A stretch of 55,335 nt of DNA from Actinomadura sp. CNU-125 (GTDB lineage: Bacteria; Actinomycetota; Actinomycetes; Streptosporangiales; Streptosporangiaceae): assembly GCF_001942465.1 (NCBI RefSeq), contig NZ_MKJY01000310.1:1-55335 (forward strand), read 5' to 3'. The notes beneath the pieces are model-generated. The model did no database searches. It was not told the origin of the DNA and saw only the letters and a program-made list of their open reading frames with translations. Positions within the stretch are counted from its first letter, which is position 1; each line of letters begins with the position of its first letter. Both the position numbers and the translations under genes were made by a program. Positions 10,801 to 19,383 of the stretch are shown one piece after another.

Positions 10801-11043
10801 CTCGGTCTCGATCGCCTGCCCGACCCGCTTGGCGAAGCCGAGCTGCGCGGCGTCGGGGTCGTCCCCGTAGAAGGCGAGGAGCTCCTCCCACTCCTCCGGC
10901 TGCGTTTCCCCGATGAAGGCGTAGAGCTGTGCAGTGTCCAACCCCAGCTCAGGCCGGTAGTCGGAGCTGCTGCCCAGCTCCCACACGTCGTTGTCGACCA
11001 TCGCGGAGACGATGGCGTCACCGAACACGGACTCGTGGTGCAT
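7885..11043 (-). CDS. hsdR: Type I restriction enzyme R subunit (translocase/endonuclease)
   Basis: About 1052 residues, usual for HsdR. The N-terminal nuclease domain has the D...ExK pattern (RLDLALFLNGIPVATAELKN, residues about 140-160). A superfamily 2 helicase motor follows: Walker A in HSAGSGKSNTIAW (about 309), DEAH (about 436), and FAFTATP motif III, then motif V/VI TGFDQPLLTTMYVGK and QTLSRLNRT. It cuts unmethylated DNA after ATP-driven translocation. ATG 11043 is chosen because it begins 13 bp after hsdS ends; a longer GTG start at 11079 would overlap hsdS by 22 bp. This gene reads through without a frameshift. Confidence 0.95.
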   Translation of the reverse strand: MHHESVFGDAIVSAMVDNDVWELGSSSDYRPELGLDTAQLYAFIGETQPEEWEELLAFYGDDPDAAQLGFAKRVGQAIETEGLLDVLRRGVKDRGVRIRVAYFKPSLVRSDDVLDDYRRNRLTVVRELEYATKYGGKGKRLDLALFLNGIPVATAELKNPITGQGVEQAKQQYRHDRDPSEPIFAKRVVANFAVDPGLVFVAPQLRGKATRFLPFNQGSAGAGESGGRGNPKAKLGKYATSYLWEEVWQSDNWLDLLERFVHLAKEKGPDGRVGKTLIFPRYHQWDAVRRMSTHAATHGSGHNYLVMHSAGSGKSNTIAWLAHRLTSLHTPTDPAALDPAAVKRGIKPGEPVFDKTIIITDRTNLDGQLRETVGSFEQTAGLVVKVDGQGEAKSAQLAKALSSSSGKILTVTLQTFPALVDYLRENPVEIQGRRFAIIVDEAHSSQSGDAATAVRKTLRGMGLDADDEDQGAAKAAADDVEAKLKEMAAERGHSDNLSYFAFTATPKHKTLELFGELRADGHYWPFHTYSMRQAIDEGFILDPLRNYVTYGTFWKLVNNNPTDREVDPAKANPLLARVAAAGSVPRQAHEIVEHFRTHTAGRVGGRAKAMVVTGSRHSAVQMSRAIKQHIKDQGYKGIGVLVAFSGSLPYDGEEVTESSENGGLPEKGLPKAFAYTRQDDSAVKKGGAGQTEYRILVVAEKYQTGFDQPLLTTMYVGKKLAGIAAVQTLSRLNRTAPRKSQADLAVLDFVNDTEQIQDAFRDFYEVAATLPSDPNMLYQAQSRVMRPDILLESEMRAFAEAYTAADATAGGDQGAWAKLHPELYRHIEPAAKRHAELLFGEDEDDQQTAEDFRADLQDYTRKYAFLSQIVHYRDAELELLYRYGRYLLNRLERRQDGSVDIGEIDLSHLRLEKTGEHDLGLAPEGPVVVDGFGDGAGGAQEPEKSPLSELVEKFNERYGTEFTEQDVLTPFEEAKADRRVRLAAVATPDPDAFGPVFDEVFEDKMIDHIDSMAELGRKYFEPGGDFRSRLNGTARRAAWNMIRREEGVEEVA

Positions 11044-11056
11044 AGGACTCACCGGA

Positions 11057-12244
11057 TCACACCTCCACCCCACGCCCACTCGCCGTGGACACGTCGAACT
11101 CCCCGGTAACAGCAGCCGTAATCAACGCCCGCCGCCGCTCCGCCAATACCTCGGAGGATCGCTGTATGACTGACCGAAGTTGCCTATCCGGTTCAAGTTC
11201 CCTTTTTAGAGTTTCGACTATGTTGTCCTGCTCGACACGTGGCGGCATGGGGGTATTCAGAGCCAGGAACGACTCAGGGTAGAGTCGAAGTCGCGAGGTC
11301 CAGACACCCTTTGAGTGTCGAGTCATCTCGCAGACATACTCAGGCGTCCGGTACAGGTAGTCGAAATATTCTGGATTGGCTTCGTTCGAGGTGAAGCGGT
11401 AGACCCCATATGCCGGACTCACGATGCCATAATAGCGAGAAACGCCAAGGGCTCCCATCCAGGCCCAGAGGGTATTGATTACAAGGTCGCCGGGACGGCA
11501 CTGCTTATAGCCGACCCGCGACTCGGCCATGAACATATATACCGTCTTTTCACTTCGAGGGGTAATGCCCGTTTTGTGGGAAACAGTGAGAAGTTCCTCC
11601 TCCCCGGTTTTCGATAGACTAGTCACCTCCGTGATGAAGGTTTTGTTTCGGACCACTTGCCAGTGTCTGGGAATTTTTCCGATAGATCCAATCTCGCTGC
11701 CCCGAAGTGTGTTTACTGCTTCGGTGCCACGGAAGCAGAGTTGACTAGTTAGAGCTATTCTCCTTTCTTCGAGAAGTTCAGAAGAACGCTCTTTGACTTT
11801 CGCGAGTTGGTCGATCCTTGAAGTCTCGGCGTCGAGAAAATCGGCGATGCGACCCTGTTCTGACGGTTCGGGTGGTACCGGGATTAGTACTTCATGGGCT
11901 GCTTCCCTGGACAATCCTGGTACTCCGACATCCTGTGATGCACCTCGAAGATCTACGGCGTTGAGAGCGTAATACAGCCACCGGAGATCGACGGATGTAC
12001 TTCTGCTGTCTATGTAGTAGGCCGTGTCAATGGCGAAGCCGCCGGCAGGTGCCCAGTGAATCGACCCGAAACTTCCCTTGCGTCCGATAACGATGCCTGG
12101 TGCTTGGAAGTTCGCGTGTTTATGTGTTCCGGAAGGGCCACCTGAGCCTAGTACGGGATAGTCCCCGGCGATCCGGTCTTCTGTCGGGAGGGCATCGCCA
12201 TAGTTGAGGCGTGCCACACGCTTCAAGGGAAGTAGGTGATTCAC
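11057..12244 (-). CDS. hsdS: Type I restriction enzyme S subunit (specificity)
   Basis: About 395 residues with the standard HsdS plan: target-recognition domain 1 (starting [17 protein letters not shown]), a conserved helix ([20 protein letters not shown]), domain 2 ([20 protein letters not shown]), and a second conserved helix. The two half-sites determine a bipartite recognition sequence. GTG 12244 overlaps the hsdM stop in a GTGA arrangement, indicating translational coupling. Base composition is clearly lower in GC than the neighbours, as expected for horizontally exchanged recognition domains. Confidence 0.93.
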   Translation of the reverse strand: MNHLLPLKRVARLNYGDALPTEDRIAGDYPVLGSGGPSGTHKHANFQAPGIVIGRKGSFGSIHWAPAGGFAIDTAYYIDSRSTSVDLRWLYYALNAVDLRGASQDVGVPGLSREAAHEVLIPVPPEPSEQGRIADFLDAETSRIDQLAKVKERSSELLEERRIALTSQLCFRGTEAVNTLRGSEIGSIGKIPRHWQVVRNKTFITEVTSLSKTGEEELLTVSHKTGITPRSEKTVYMFMAESRVGYKQCRPGDLVINTLWAWMGALGVSRYYGIVSPAYGVYRFTSNEANPEYFDYLYRTPEYVCEMTRHSKGVWTSRLRLYPESFLALNTPMPPRVEQDNIVETLKRELEPDRQLRSVIQRSSEVLAERRRALITAAVTGEFDVSTASGRGVEV

Positions 12245-14221
12245 TCGGTCACCTCGCTCAGGAGGGTTTGGATTTCGACTTCGAGGGTCTTTAGTTCGGC
12301 GTCGATCTCGCTCAGGGGGCGGGGCGGGGTGTAGACATAGAAGTGGCGGGTGAAGGGGATCTCGTAGCCGATCTTGGTCTTGGCGTGGTCGATCCAGGCG
12401 TCGGGGACGTGGGGAAGTACTCGCGGCGGAGGTACTCTTCGACGTCCTCGTCGAGGGGGACGTTTTCGAAGTCACGCAGCTCGGAGTCGGGCTCGGGTTC
12501 TTTCTTCTTCATCTGCACCTCGCCGTCGGGGTCGCGGACGCCGACGATGTCGCGGAGTGCGTTGGCGAAAGGTTGCTTGCCGGGCCAGAGCAGGCCCGCG
12601 TCGTTCAGGGCTTCCCGGATGGCGTCGTAGGCGTCGAGCTTCTTGCCCCAGCTCTTGCCGACGAGAGGCCGCAGGGCGTCAGCCATGGTGTCGGTGTTGA
12701 TGTGGTTTTCGAGCTTGGCCGAGTCGCGGATGGCTTCGAGCGTCGCGTCCGTGACCTCGAAACGGAGTTTGAGGGGCCGCTCGACGGTGATGCGACGGTA
12801 GCCGAAGTCCTCGTTCTTGAAGACCTTCGCCTTGCCATGCAAGGGGTGTTCGGCGTCCTTAGCGACCTGGAGGGCGTCGGAGTAGAGCCGAGTCAGGTCC
12901 TCGATCTGGTCGCGGGTGATGTACTTGCGCTTGTCGCCGAGGGACTTGCGCATCTTGGCGAAGTGCTCGCGGGCATCAACCAGCATGACCTTGCCGCGGT
13001 GATCGGGATTCTTGCGGTTGGTGAGAACCCAGAAGTAGGTCGAGATGCCGGTGTTGTAGAAGAGTTGGTCCGGGAGGGCGACGATGCCTTCGAGCCAGTC
13101 GTTCTCGAGAATCCAACGGCGGATCTCGGACTCGCCGGACCCGGCGGCGCCGGTGAAGAGCGGGGAGCCGTTGAAGACGATGGCGATGCGGCTACCGCCC
13201 TTCTCCCGCGGCTTCATCTTCGAGATCATGTGCTGCAGGAACAGGAGCGAGCCGTCGTTGATGCGGGGCAGGCCAGCGCTGAACCGGCCGCTCTCGGTGA
13301 GATTGTTGTGCTCCCACTCGACCTCGTCCTTGACGTTCTTCCATTCGACGCCGAAGGGCGGGTTGGCGAGGACGTAGTCGAAGGATTCGTCCTTGTGGCC
13401 GTCGTCGCTGAACGAGTTTCCGAGCTTGACGTTGTCGGGGTCCTGTCCCTTGATCATCAGGTCCGAGCGGCAGATGGCCCAGGAGTGTGGGTTGAGTTCC
13501 TGGCCGTAGACCTTCACCGTCGCGTCGGTGTTCATGTCGCGGATGTGCTCTTCGGCCGCGGTCAGCATCCCGCCCGTCCCACAGGCAGGGTCGAGGACGG
13601 TACGGACCGTCCCCGGGACGGTGAGCGCGTCGTGGTCGGGCTCCAGCAGCAGGTTGACCATGAGTTCGATGACCTCGCGCGGTGTGAAATGCTCACCGGC
13701 CGTCTCGTTCGACGCTTCGGCGAAACGTCGGATGAGGTCCTCGAACACGTAACCCATCTGGTGGTTGTTCACGACCGAGGGGCGCAGGTCCAGGTCGGCG
13801 AATCGGCCGATCACCTTGTAGAGGAGGTTCGCGCCCTCCAGCCGCTTGACCTGCTGGGCGAACTCGTACTTCTCCAGGACTTCGCGGGCGTGGGGGAGAA
13901 GGCGCCGATGTAGGCGAGGAGATGCTTGGCCGTCTGTGACGGGTCCGAGGCGATTTTTTCGAGGGTGTAGTCGCTGGTGTTGTAGAAGCGGTGTTCGGCG
14001 GCACGACGGAGGAACCGGTCCAGTTCGAGGTCCTGGTTCTTGCGCAGCTCGTAGACCTGATGCACCTTCTCGCGGGTCGGTTCGAGGACGCACTCGAGCC
14101 GCCGCAGCACGGTGAACGGCAGGATCACCTTGCCGTAGTCCGACTGCTTGTAGTTGCCGCGCAGCAGGTCGGCGACCGACCAGGCTCGGTTCGTGAGCTC
14201 CGCGTGCTTGCCGGTGTCCAA
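12241..14221 (-). CDS. hsdM: Type I restriction enzyme M subunit (N6-adenine methylase), two frameshifts
   Basis: The HsdM N-terminal helical domain ([31 protein letters not shown]) is followed by the methylase with motif I DPACGTGG (about residue 210) and NPPF (about 284). Two single-base gaps break the frame. One is in the G5 run at 13892-13896 (restored [16 protein letters not shown]). The other is in the G4 run at 12411-12414 (restored [19 protein letters not shown]), which recovers the conserved C-terminal tail to a stop at 12241. TTG 14221 is preceded by AGGACGA and is the likely start, although upstream codons stay open in frame with the methylase gene before it. It modifies adenine in the HsdS-specified site and is the core of the R2M2S complex. 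Confidence 0.9.
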
Positions 14222-14252
14222 GGTCGTCCTTTCGGGCTTGGGGGTGTGGGGT

Positions 14253-16392
14253 TCAATGGTCGTGGATCGCGGGCGCGGCCGTGCCGTAACCGCGGAAGAC
14301 GCGGGGGGCTCCAGGACGCCGCCGGACAGGCCGACGTCCAACTCCCGCGCGGTTAGCTCGGCGAGGCGTCCGGTGAGGTGCGCGGCCCGGCGCAGCGCGT
14401 AGACGCGCCGGAACGCCCGGCCGTAGCGGCGCTGGACGTCCATTGGCAGCAGCGGGACGCGTAGCCGGGACGCATCGATCCGCACGATCGAACTCCCGGC
14501 CGTCGCGTTGCGCATGTTGCCCTCGGTGGCGAGGAAACCGGCGAGGAACCAGGGATCGAGGCGTTCGGGGTCGGGCCGGAAGAGGATCAGGTGCGGGCCG
14601 AGCAGGTGGCCTGCGTCCTGATCATCGGCCACGCGGGGCGTGATTCTGCTGCGGACGACCTCCGGCACCAGGATGTCGTCCGCCTGGACGACGAACGGCG
14701 TTGCCAGTTCGTGTTCGGCGGGCAGTCCCGTCGCCGGGCCGCCGCTCGTCACGTCCCGTGCGGTGAAGACCCGGGCGTCCGGACGGATCACGGGGGCGGG
14801 GCCGCCACCGCGCGCGCCTCTTCTGGACGTCGCGCGGGACGTGGACGGCCCGCGTTGCAGATCGAGGGCGTTGCCGCGCAACAGGTCGGCGACCGAGGCC
14901 GTGCGCCACGTGACCGGCTCCGCGCCCACGGGCCGCCAATCCTCGGTACCGGCGAACGAGAGCAGCGCGTCGGCCGCGTGGCGCAACCGGCCCCGGCGCT
15001 TGTTGAGCGCGGCGGCGTATTGGACGGGCGTGGACATCGGCGCGGCCGTGCGGACGTGCCGCGCCGGGTTGAGGTCCGTGGCCGCGTTAAGCAGGTCGAG
15101 CACAGGGACGGTCCGGGCCGTGCCCGGCACCGCCTCGAAGCTCTTCGGGGCGCGTAGGTACGTACTCCAGAGGGCGGTAATGGTCTCGCGGAGTGCGTCC
15201 CCCTGGAGGTCCTCGCGGAAGTTGGCCGTGTCCACGAACAGGACCGGGGTCTCCTCCGGACGCTCTCCGTCGGGGCGCTGCAGGACCCACATGTGCAGGC
15301 CGATGTTGAACGGCGGTGCGGTACCGGCGGCGAAGGCGACGATGGCCCGGACGGCGCCGTCGCGGGCGAGCGCGGTGCGGATGTCCCGCCCGGTGGGCCG
15401 CTCGGCCGCGCCGGGCGGCATCAGGAGGACTGCTCGACCGCCGGGCTTCAGGTGTGCGAGGCAGTGCTGCACCCACGCGAGTTCCGACTCGCTCTTGGGC
15501 GGCAGGCCATAGACCCACCGGTCGTCGAACGCGACCTCGTCGTGTCCCCAGTCGCGAGTCGCGAACGGTGGGTTGCACAGGACGATGTCGGCCGCGAGGC
15601 CGGGGAACGCGTCGTCCCGCAGGCTGTCGCCGCCCGGATCTCGGCGGTGGCGGCATCGGGGGCGGTGACGGCGATCCGGGCGGCGGCGAGCGCGGCCTGG
15701 GGCACGGCGATGTCCTGCCCGAGGAAGGCGGTGGCCCCTCTCCGCGCGGCGACCGCCAAGAGGCCGCCGGTGCCGCACGCCGGGTCCAGGACGGTCTCGG
15801 GGACGGAATCGTCCCGTATCGCCACGTCCGCCATGAGTTCGGCCGCCCACTGGGGGGTGGAGAAGGTGCCGCGCACGCCGGGGGCGGTGCCCTGCCGCTC
15901 GGAGAGCAGGTCGAGGGCGGCGGGCGCGCCGGCCTCCCGCACGTAGTCGAGGACGGTACGCAGGCGGCCCGCGTCGTCTGCGGTGAAGGGCGTCCGCTCG
16001 TCCCCCGGCGGGTCTACCGTGAATGGTGCGGCGATCGTTGTCAGCCCTTCCGCCAACGCAGTGTCGGAGACCTTGAGCAGGATCTCCAGCTCACCGGGGC
16101 TCATCCGGCTCGCGGCTACCACCACCGGATAGAGCCGGTGGGGCGGGGTGACTCCGCGTGGACGGCTCAGTTCCGCCCGCACATCGTCCTCGGCGGACCG
16201 TTCGGGGAGTTGGCCACGTGCGGCCAGCCAGGCTTCGACGGCGCCGCGGTCGTAGGTGGGGCTGGCGGCGGTCCCGCCGCTCGGCTGCGGGAAGTCCGGG
16301 TGGCGGCGACGCCAGTTGCTCACCGTGGCACGCGTGACCTCGGCCAACCGGGAGATGTCGGCTGCGGTCAACTGCTCGGACTGCGGGGGCAT
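14253..16392 (-). CDS. HTH-type N6-adenine DNA methyltransferase with specificity domain, paralogue of 1753-3737 (frameshifted)
   Basis: It has the same plan as the first methylase: HTH (TAADISRLAEVTRATVSNWR), a helical region, SAM motif [12 protein letters not shown] (about residue 200), NPPF (about 270), a C-terminal recognition domain and a final helix. A missing G around 15627-15637 splits the frame (restored EIRAGDSLRDDAFPG, compare EVRPGDSLRDDAFAG in the paralogue). As printed, the end runs in frame straight into hsdM with no stop. One extra G in the G6 run 14303-14308 would instead give a natural end at TGA 14255-14253, and I favour that. ATG 16392 has GAAGG five bases upstream. It heads the hsdMSR operon, so the host would carry two adenine methylases side by side. 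Confidence 0.83.
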
Positions 16393-16536
16393 ATCGGCCT
16401 TCTACGGTGTCGATCTACGCGGACGAGAATCACTGTACACCCCCGCTCTTTTGGCGATTATGGATTGACAGTGCTTTCAGTGGCATGTTCTCCTGTCGGT
16501 AGTTTCAGAGAGATCACCTCCGAAGGGATCCCCTCC

Positions 16537-17762
16537 ATGACCGCCATGTCCATGCCGTCCGCCGCCCCCGAGGGCATCCGGGTCACCGTCGCCGCGTTCC
16601 GTCCGACCGCGGGCGTCGGGACGATCGCCCTGCCGACTCTTCTCCAGCTCGTTCCGTCGCCGCGGCAGCAGGAGGACAAGCGGGCGCTCAAGCACGCCTC
16701 GGGCTCCACCAAGCGGCACGCCGAGGTCCGCGAGCTCGTCCAGCGGATGCTGAAGGGAACGCAGAAGGGCAAGAACGTCGACAAGTACGCCCGCTACATC
16801 GGCGACGGGATTAAGAAGGAGCTCGGCGCGGCCTGGTCCACGCCGCCGATCACCCTCTGGCTCTCGAAGGAGCCCGGTGCGGCGAGCGAGGAGCTGATCC
16901 CGGGGAGCGGCATCTGCACCCTCACGCTGACCGCCGGCACGCCGGTCGTGGCCATCGACGGCGAGACGCAGGTGACCGCCCTGCACGAGCTGTCCGACAA
17001 CCCGGCGAAGTACGGCCTGACGGTCGAGGAGCTGGCCGGGGTCCGGCTTCCGTTCGAGCTCTACTGGGGGCTGAGCGTCGAGGACGCCCGGCAGATCTTC
17101 TACGACCGCAACGTCGAGGGCGTCCCGGTCGCGAAGAACCTCGCGATGTCGATGGACCAGCGCGACTTCGGCACCCATCTCGCCCACCGCATCGCGGACG
17201 CGGTCAAGGTCGAGCAGGAGGGGAAGCTCGTTCCGCTCTCCACGCTCGTCCAGTCCCGTAAGCGGCAGCTCGGCAAGACCGACCCCGAGGTGGTCACCCT
17301 CTCCGCCCTGCGGGGACTGGTCCTCACCTCGATCTTCGGCCGTAACGGCATCGGGCTGTCGTCGGCGACGGTCCACGAGGACAAGCTGCCGGAGGAGGTG
17401 GCTCCCGAGCAGATCGAGCGGGAGGTCGTCGACGCGCTCTCGACGCTTGTGACCGAGCTGTTCCCGTACTTTGCCGCGCGGTCCGCGATCTCCGCGCCCG
17501 CGGTCCTGGCGGGAATCGGTGTCGCCGCGAACCCGATCATGTCGTGGAGCGACGGGGGCCAGACCGTGGACGGGCTACTGGCCCTGCTCGCGGACGTCGC
17601 TGGGAACGCGACGCCCGGTACTGGGAGAACGTGGCCGCCCGCTCGGGCGCCTCGGGCTCCCTGAACTTCGGCGGTGGCACCAAGGACGCGGGCGGCCGCG
17701 TCGCCGATGCCCTGCTGTCTCCGCACTCCTCGCTCGGCCGCCAGGTCCGCGGCCTCCAGTAG
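16537..17762 (+). CDS. DndB/DGQHR-superfamily protein (frameshifted near the end)
   Basis: The core reads TPVVAIDGETQVTALHELSD, aligning with the DGQHR motif region (here DGETQ), then LPFELYWG and ARQIFYDRNVEGVPVAKNLA. The latter matches the (F.D.N..gv.v...la) block of DndB-like proteins. DndB is the regulator of DNA phosphorothioation clusters; relatives also occur alone in defence regions. The frame is lost at 17599-17601. One added base continues into WERDARYWENVAARSGASG and the stop at 17760-17762. No dndA, C, D or E genes occur in the window, so a stand-alone DNA-binding or regulatory role is possible. It diverges from the methylase/hsd operon, sharing a spacer of about 144 bp. The ATG has GAAGGGA upstream. 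Confidence 0.65.
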
Positions 17763-17767
17763 TCCGC

Positions 17768-17815
17768 CGACGGTCCGGCCTCGCCCGTGGTCCCACGGGC
17801 GAGGCCGGACCGTCG
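17768..17815. terminator. Perfect 22-bp stem hairpin terminator
   Basis: The left arm at 17768-17789 is an exact reverse complement of 17794-17815, with a 4-base loop, starting 6 bp after the DndB-like stop codon. No T-run follows, which is usual in high-GC actinomycetes. The converging DUF397 gene ends at 17900, so it may serve both directions. Confidence 0.8.
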
Positions 17816-17899
17816 CAGGTATGGGGGCGGTGGGCTTGGCGGGATGCCCGCTCGGACGGCGGGGCGGTGCCGGTTACCGGCGGCCGGTACGAACGTTCG

Positions 17900-18097
17900 T
17901 CATTGCCCAGTTGTGCTGCGGAGGGTACTCAGGAGCGTTGTCCATCCATGGGGGGACAGCTCAATGACCGGACTACTCTCGCCGAGCGTGGAATCTCGGA
18001 CGCCCACGACGCCTTCGGTTGCCCGCCCAACTTCGACGCATGCGCCGTTCGGATCACTTCGGCGTGACTTGCGCCAGTTGTGAAAATACGTGCTCAT
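17900..18097 (-). CDS. DUF397 domain-containing protein
   Basis: A 65-residue protein with the family pattern: W.KS.RS near the start (NWRKSRRSDPNGACVEV), a central V.VRDS block, and a final W..LL..L. DUF397 proteins are small actinomycete partners of WhiJ-type XRE regulators and may act as antitoxin- or anti-regulator-like adaptors. ATG 18097 overlaps the stop of the XRE gene by ATGA, so the two are translationally coupled. Confidence 0.92.
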   Translation of the reverse strand: MSTYFHNWRKSRRSDPNGACVEVGRATEGVVGVRDSTLGESSPVIELSPHGWTTLLSTLRSTTGQ

Positions 18098-18975
18098 GTC
18101 TCCGATCCTGACCTGTCGGCGAGACGGTTGGCTACCCGCATGAGGAAGCCGACTGTTTCTTGCGCGGAGAGCGAAGCCTCTCTCAAGCGGTCATACATAT
18201 GCTTGTAGCGCTCCACCTCCTGTCGCTTGGTATGGACGAGGTCGGTGTTGACGGTGTCGACGACCGCCGTCTCCGGATCGCTCTTCTCAGTGAACGTGTA
18301 GATGAAGAAGGACGCCTTGGGGAGCAGGCCACCGGGAAGCGCGACGCTGGGAGGCAGGAGCCGGAGACTGATTTGCTCGTGGGAGCTGACCACCTCGACA
18401 AGGTGGAGGAGTTGCCGCGCCATGACGGTCGGTGGGACGGCCAGGCGGTGGACGACGCACTCATCCAGGATGGTTTCGTAAGCGGCACCGCCTGAGCGGA
18501 GGAGAACTTCCTGGCGTTGCTCGCGTGCGCGTGCCATCCGGTCCGGCTGGTAGTCGAGCGGGCCCTGGCACTCGTCGAGCCGTACCAGCTCGTCCATGAA
18601 CTCGCTCGTTTGGAGCATCACCGGGAAGCCAGCCTGGTTGTAGCTTCGGATGGAAGCCGCGTGGGCTTCGAGGTCGGCGTAGAGCTTCTGGCGAGGCCCC
18701 ATGGACATGCCGTAGCGGTCCCACCATCCCTTCTGGCCAGCCTCTCGCGTGAGGTTGATGAGCTTTTCCCGCTTGCTTCCCTCGACTTCGAGCACGTCGA
18801 GGACGTTCAGGATCTCGTGAAGGTCCGGACGGATCTGGCAGTTCTCCAGCCGAGTCATCTTCGTGCGAGACAAGAAGACTCGCTGAGCCAGTTCGTCGAG
18901 GGTGAGACCGCGATCTTCACGGATCTTTCGGAGCTCGGCGGCCAGACGCTGCCGCCGCATATAGGGGCTTGACAC
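18094..18975 (-). CDS. XRE-family regulator with DUF5753 (WhiJ-like)
   Basis: The helix-turn-helix spans about residues 8-62 (LAAELRKIREDRGLTLDELA, FLSRTKMTRLE). The remainder is the DUF5753 domain (GWWDRYG, YNQAGFPVMLQTSEF, ILDECVVHRLAV, FIYTFTEKSDP). GTG 18975 is chosen because GGGAGG sits four bases upstream; an ATG at 19011 lacks such a site. These regulators, paired with DUF397 partners, influence development and antibiotic production in Streptomyces. The inverted repeat at 19088-19134 lies about 110 bp upstream and is a candidate autoregulatory site. Confidence 0.93.
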   Translation of the reverse strand: MSSPYMRRQRLAAELRKIREDRGLTLDELAQRVFLSRTKMTRLENCQIRPDLHEILNVLDVLEVEGSKREKLINLTREAGQKGWWDRYGMSMGPRQKLYADLEAHAASIRSYNQAGFPVMLQTSEFMDELVRLDECQGPLDYQPDRMARAREQRQEVLLRSGGAAYETILDECVVHRLAVPPTVMARQLLHLVEVVSSHEQISLRLLPPSVALPGGLLPKASFFIYTFTEKSDPETAVVDTVNTDLVHTKRQEVERYKHMYDRLREASLSAQETVGFLMRVANRLADRSGSET

Positions 18976-19087
18976 GAAGCCTCCCTGACCTCGGGGAACT
19001 ACTTGCCGCATTGATTGCTAACTCTCCGCGATCAACGTGTAGTGGCAATGTAACCCAGAGAACGCGACATCTGAACCGTAAGCGGGA

Positions 19088-19134
19088 AATTCGCACATCC
19101 AAATTTCGCACGTGAAATTTGGGCGTGCGAGTTT
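19088..19134. promoter_or_regulatory. Nested inverted-repeat operator (TTCGCAC core) upstream of XRE gene
   Basis: The inner arms CAAATTTC (19100-19107) and GAAATTTG (19114-19121) are exact reverse complements around GCACGT. Outer arms AATTCGCAC and GTGCGAGTT match with one mismatch. The same TTCGCAC/GTGCGAA core recurs in the palindromes at 26681-26713 before an HATPase gene. Binding by the XRE protein is inferred. Confidence 0.55.
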
Positions 19135-19335
19135 TTGACTCGATGGACAGTTGTCCTCGGTGCTGCCCGTACAGCTAAGTCCGGATTTGTCTCTTCTGTA
19201 ATGTTGGTCAAGGGTGCGGCTTAAATGCTGCCACTTCTTTCCAAAAGAGATCAAAGTGGACTTCGCGGATGGCGCTGGACGACGTGCGGCTCGCGGAAGC
19301 GCAGTCCGGACTGGCGACGCATGCTGCTCTGATGG

Positions 19336-19372
19336 GTGAGGGGCCACACGGCCCGGCCGCGTGGCCCCTCAC
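19336..19372. terminator. Hairpin terminator of the OLD nuclease gene
   Basis: GTGAGGGGCCAC at 19336-19347 pairs exactly with GTGGCCCCTCAC at 19361-19372, with an internal CGG/CCG extension in the loop. It sits 12 bp beyond the stop of the leftward OLD gene. Confidence 0.75.
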
Positions 19373-19383
19373 TTCGCTCGCCC

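Noticed and set aside
1753..17762. BREX/Pgl or Dnd system from the methylase, kinase and DndB-like genes
   Set aside because: No PglZ, PglY/BrxC or BrxL and no dndA-E genes; the methylase/kinase likeness is only thematic.
19018..19347. Leftward open frame of 109 residues in the XRE-OLD spacer
   Set aside because: No motif or ribosome site; it overlaps the operator and terminator hairpins.
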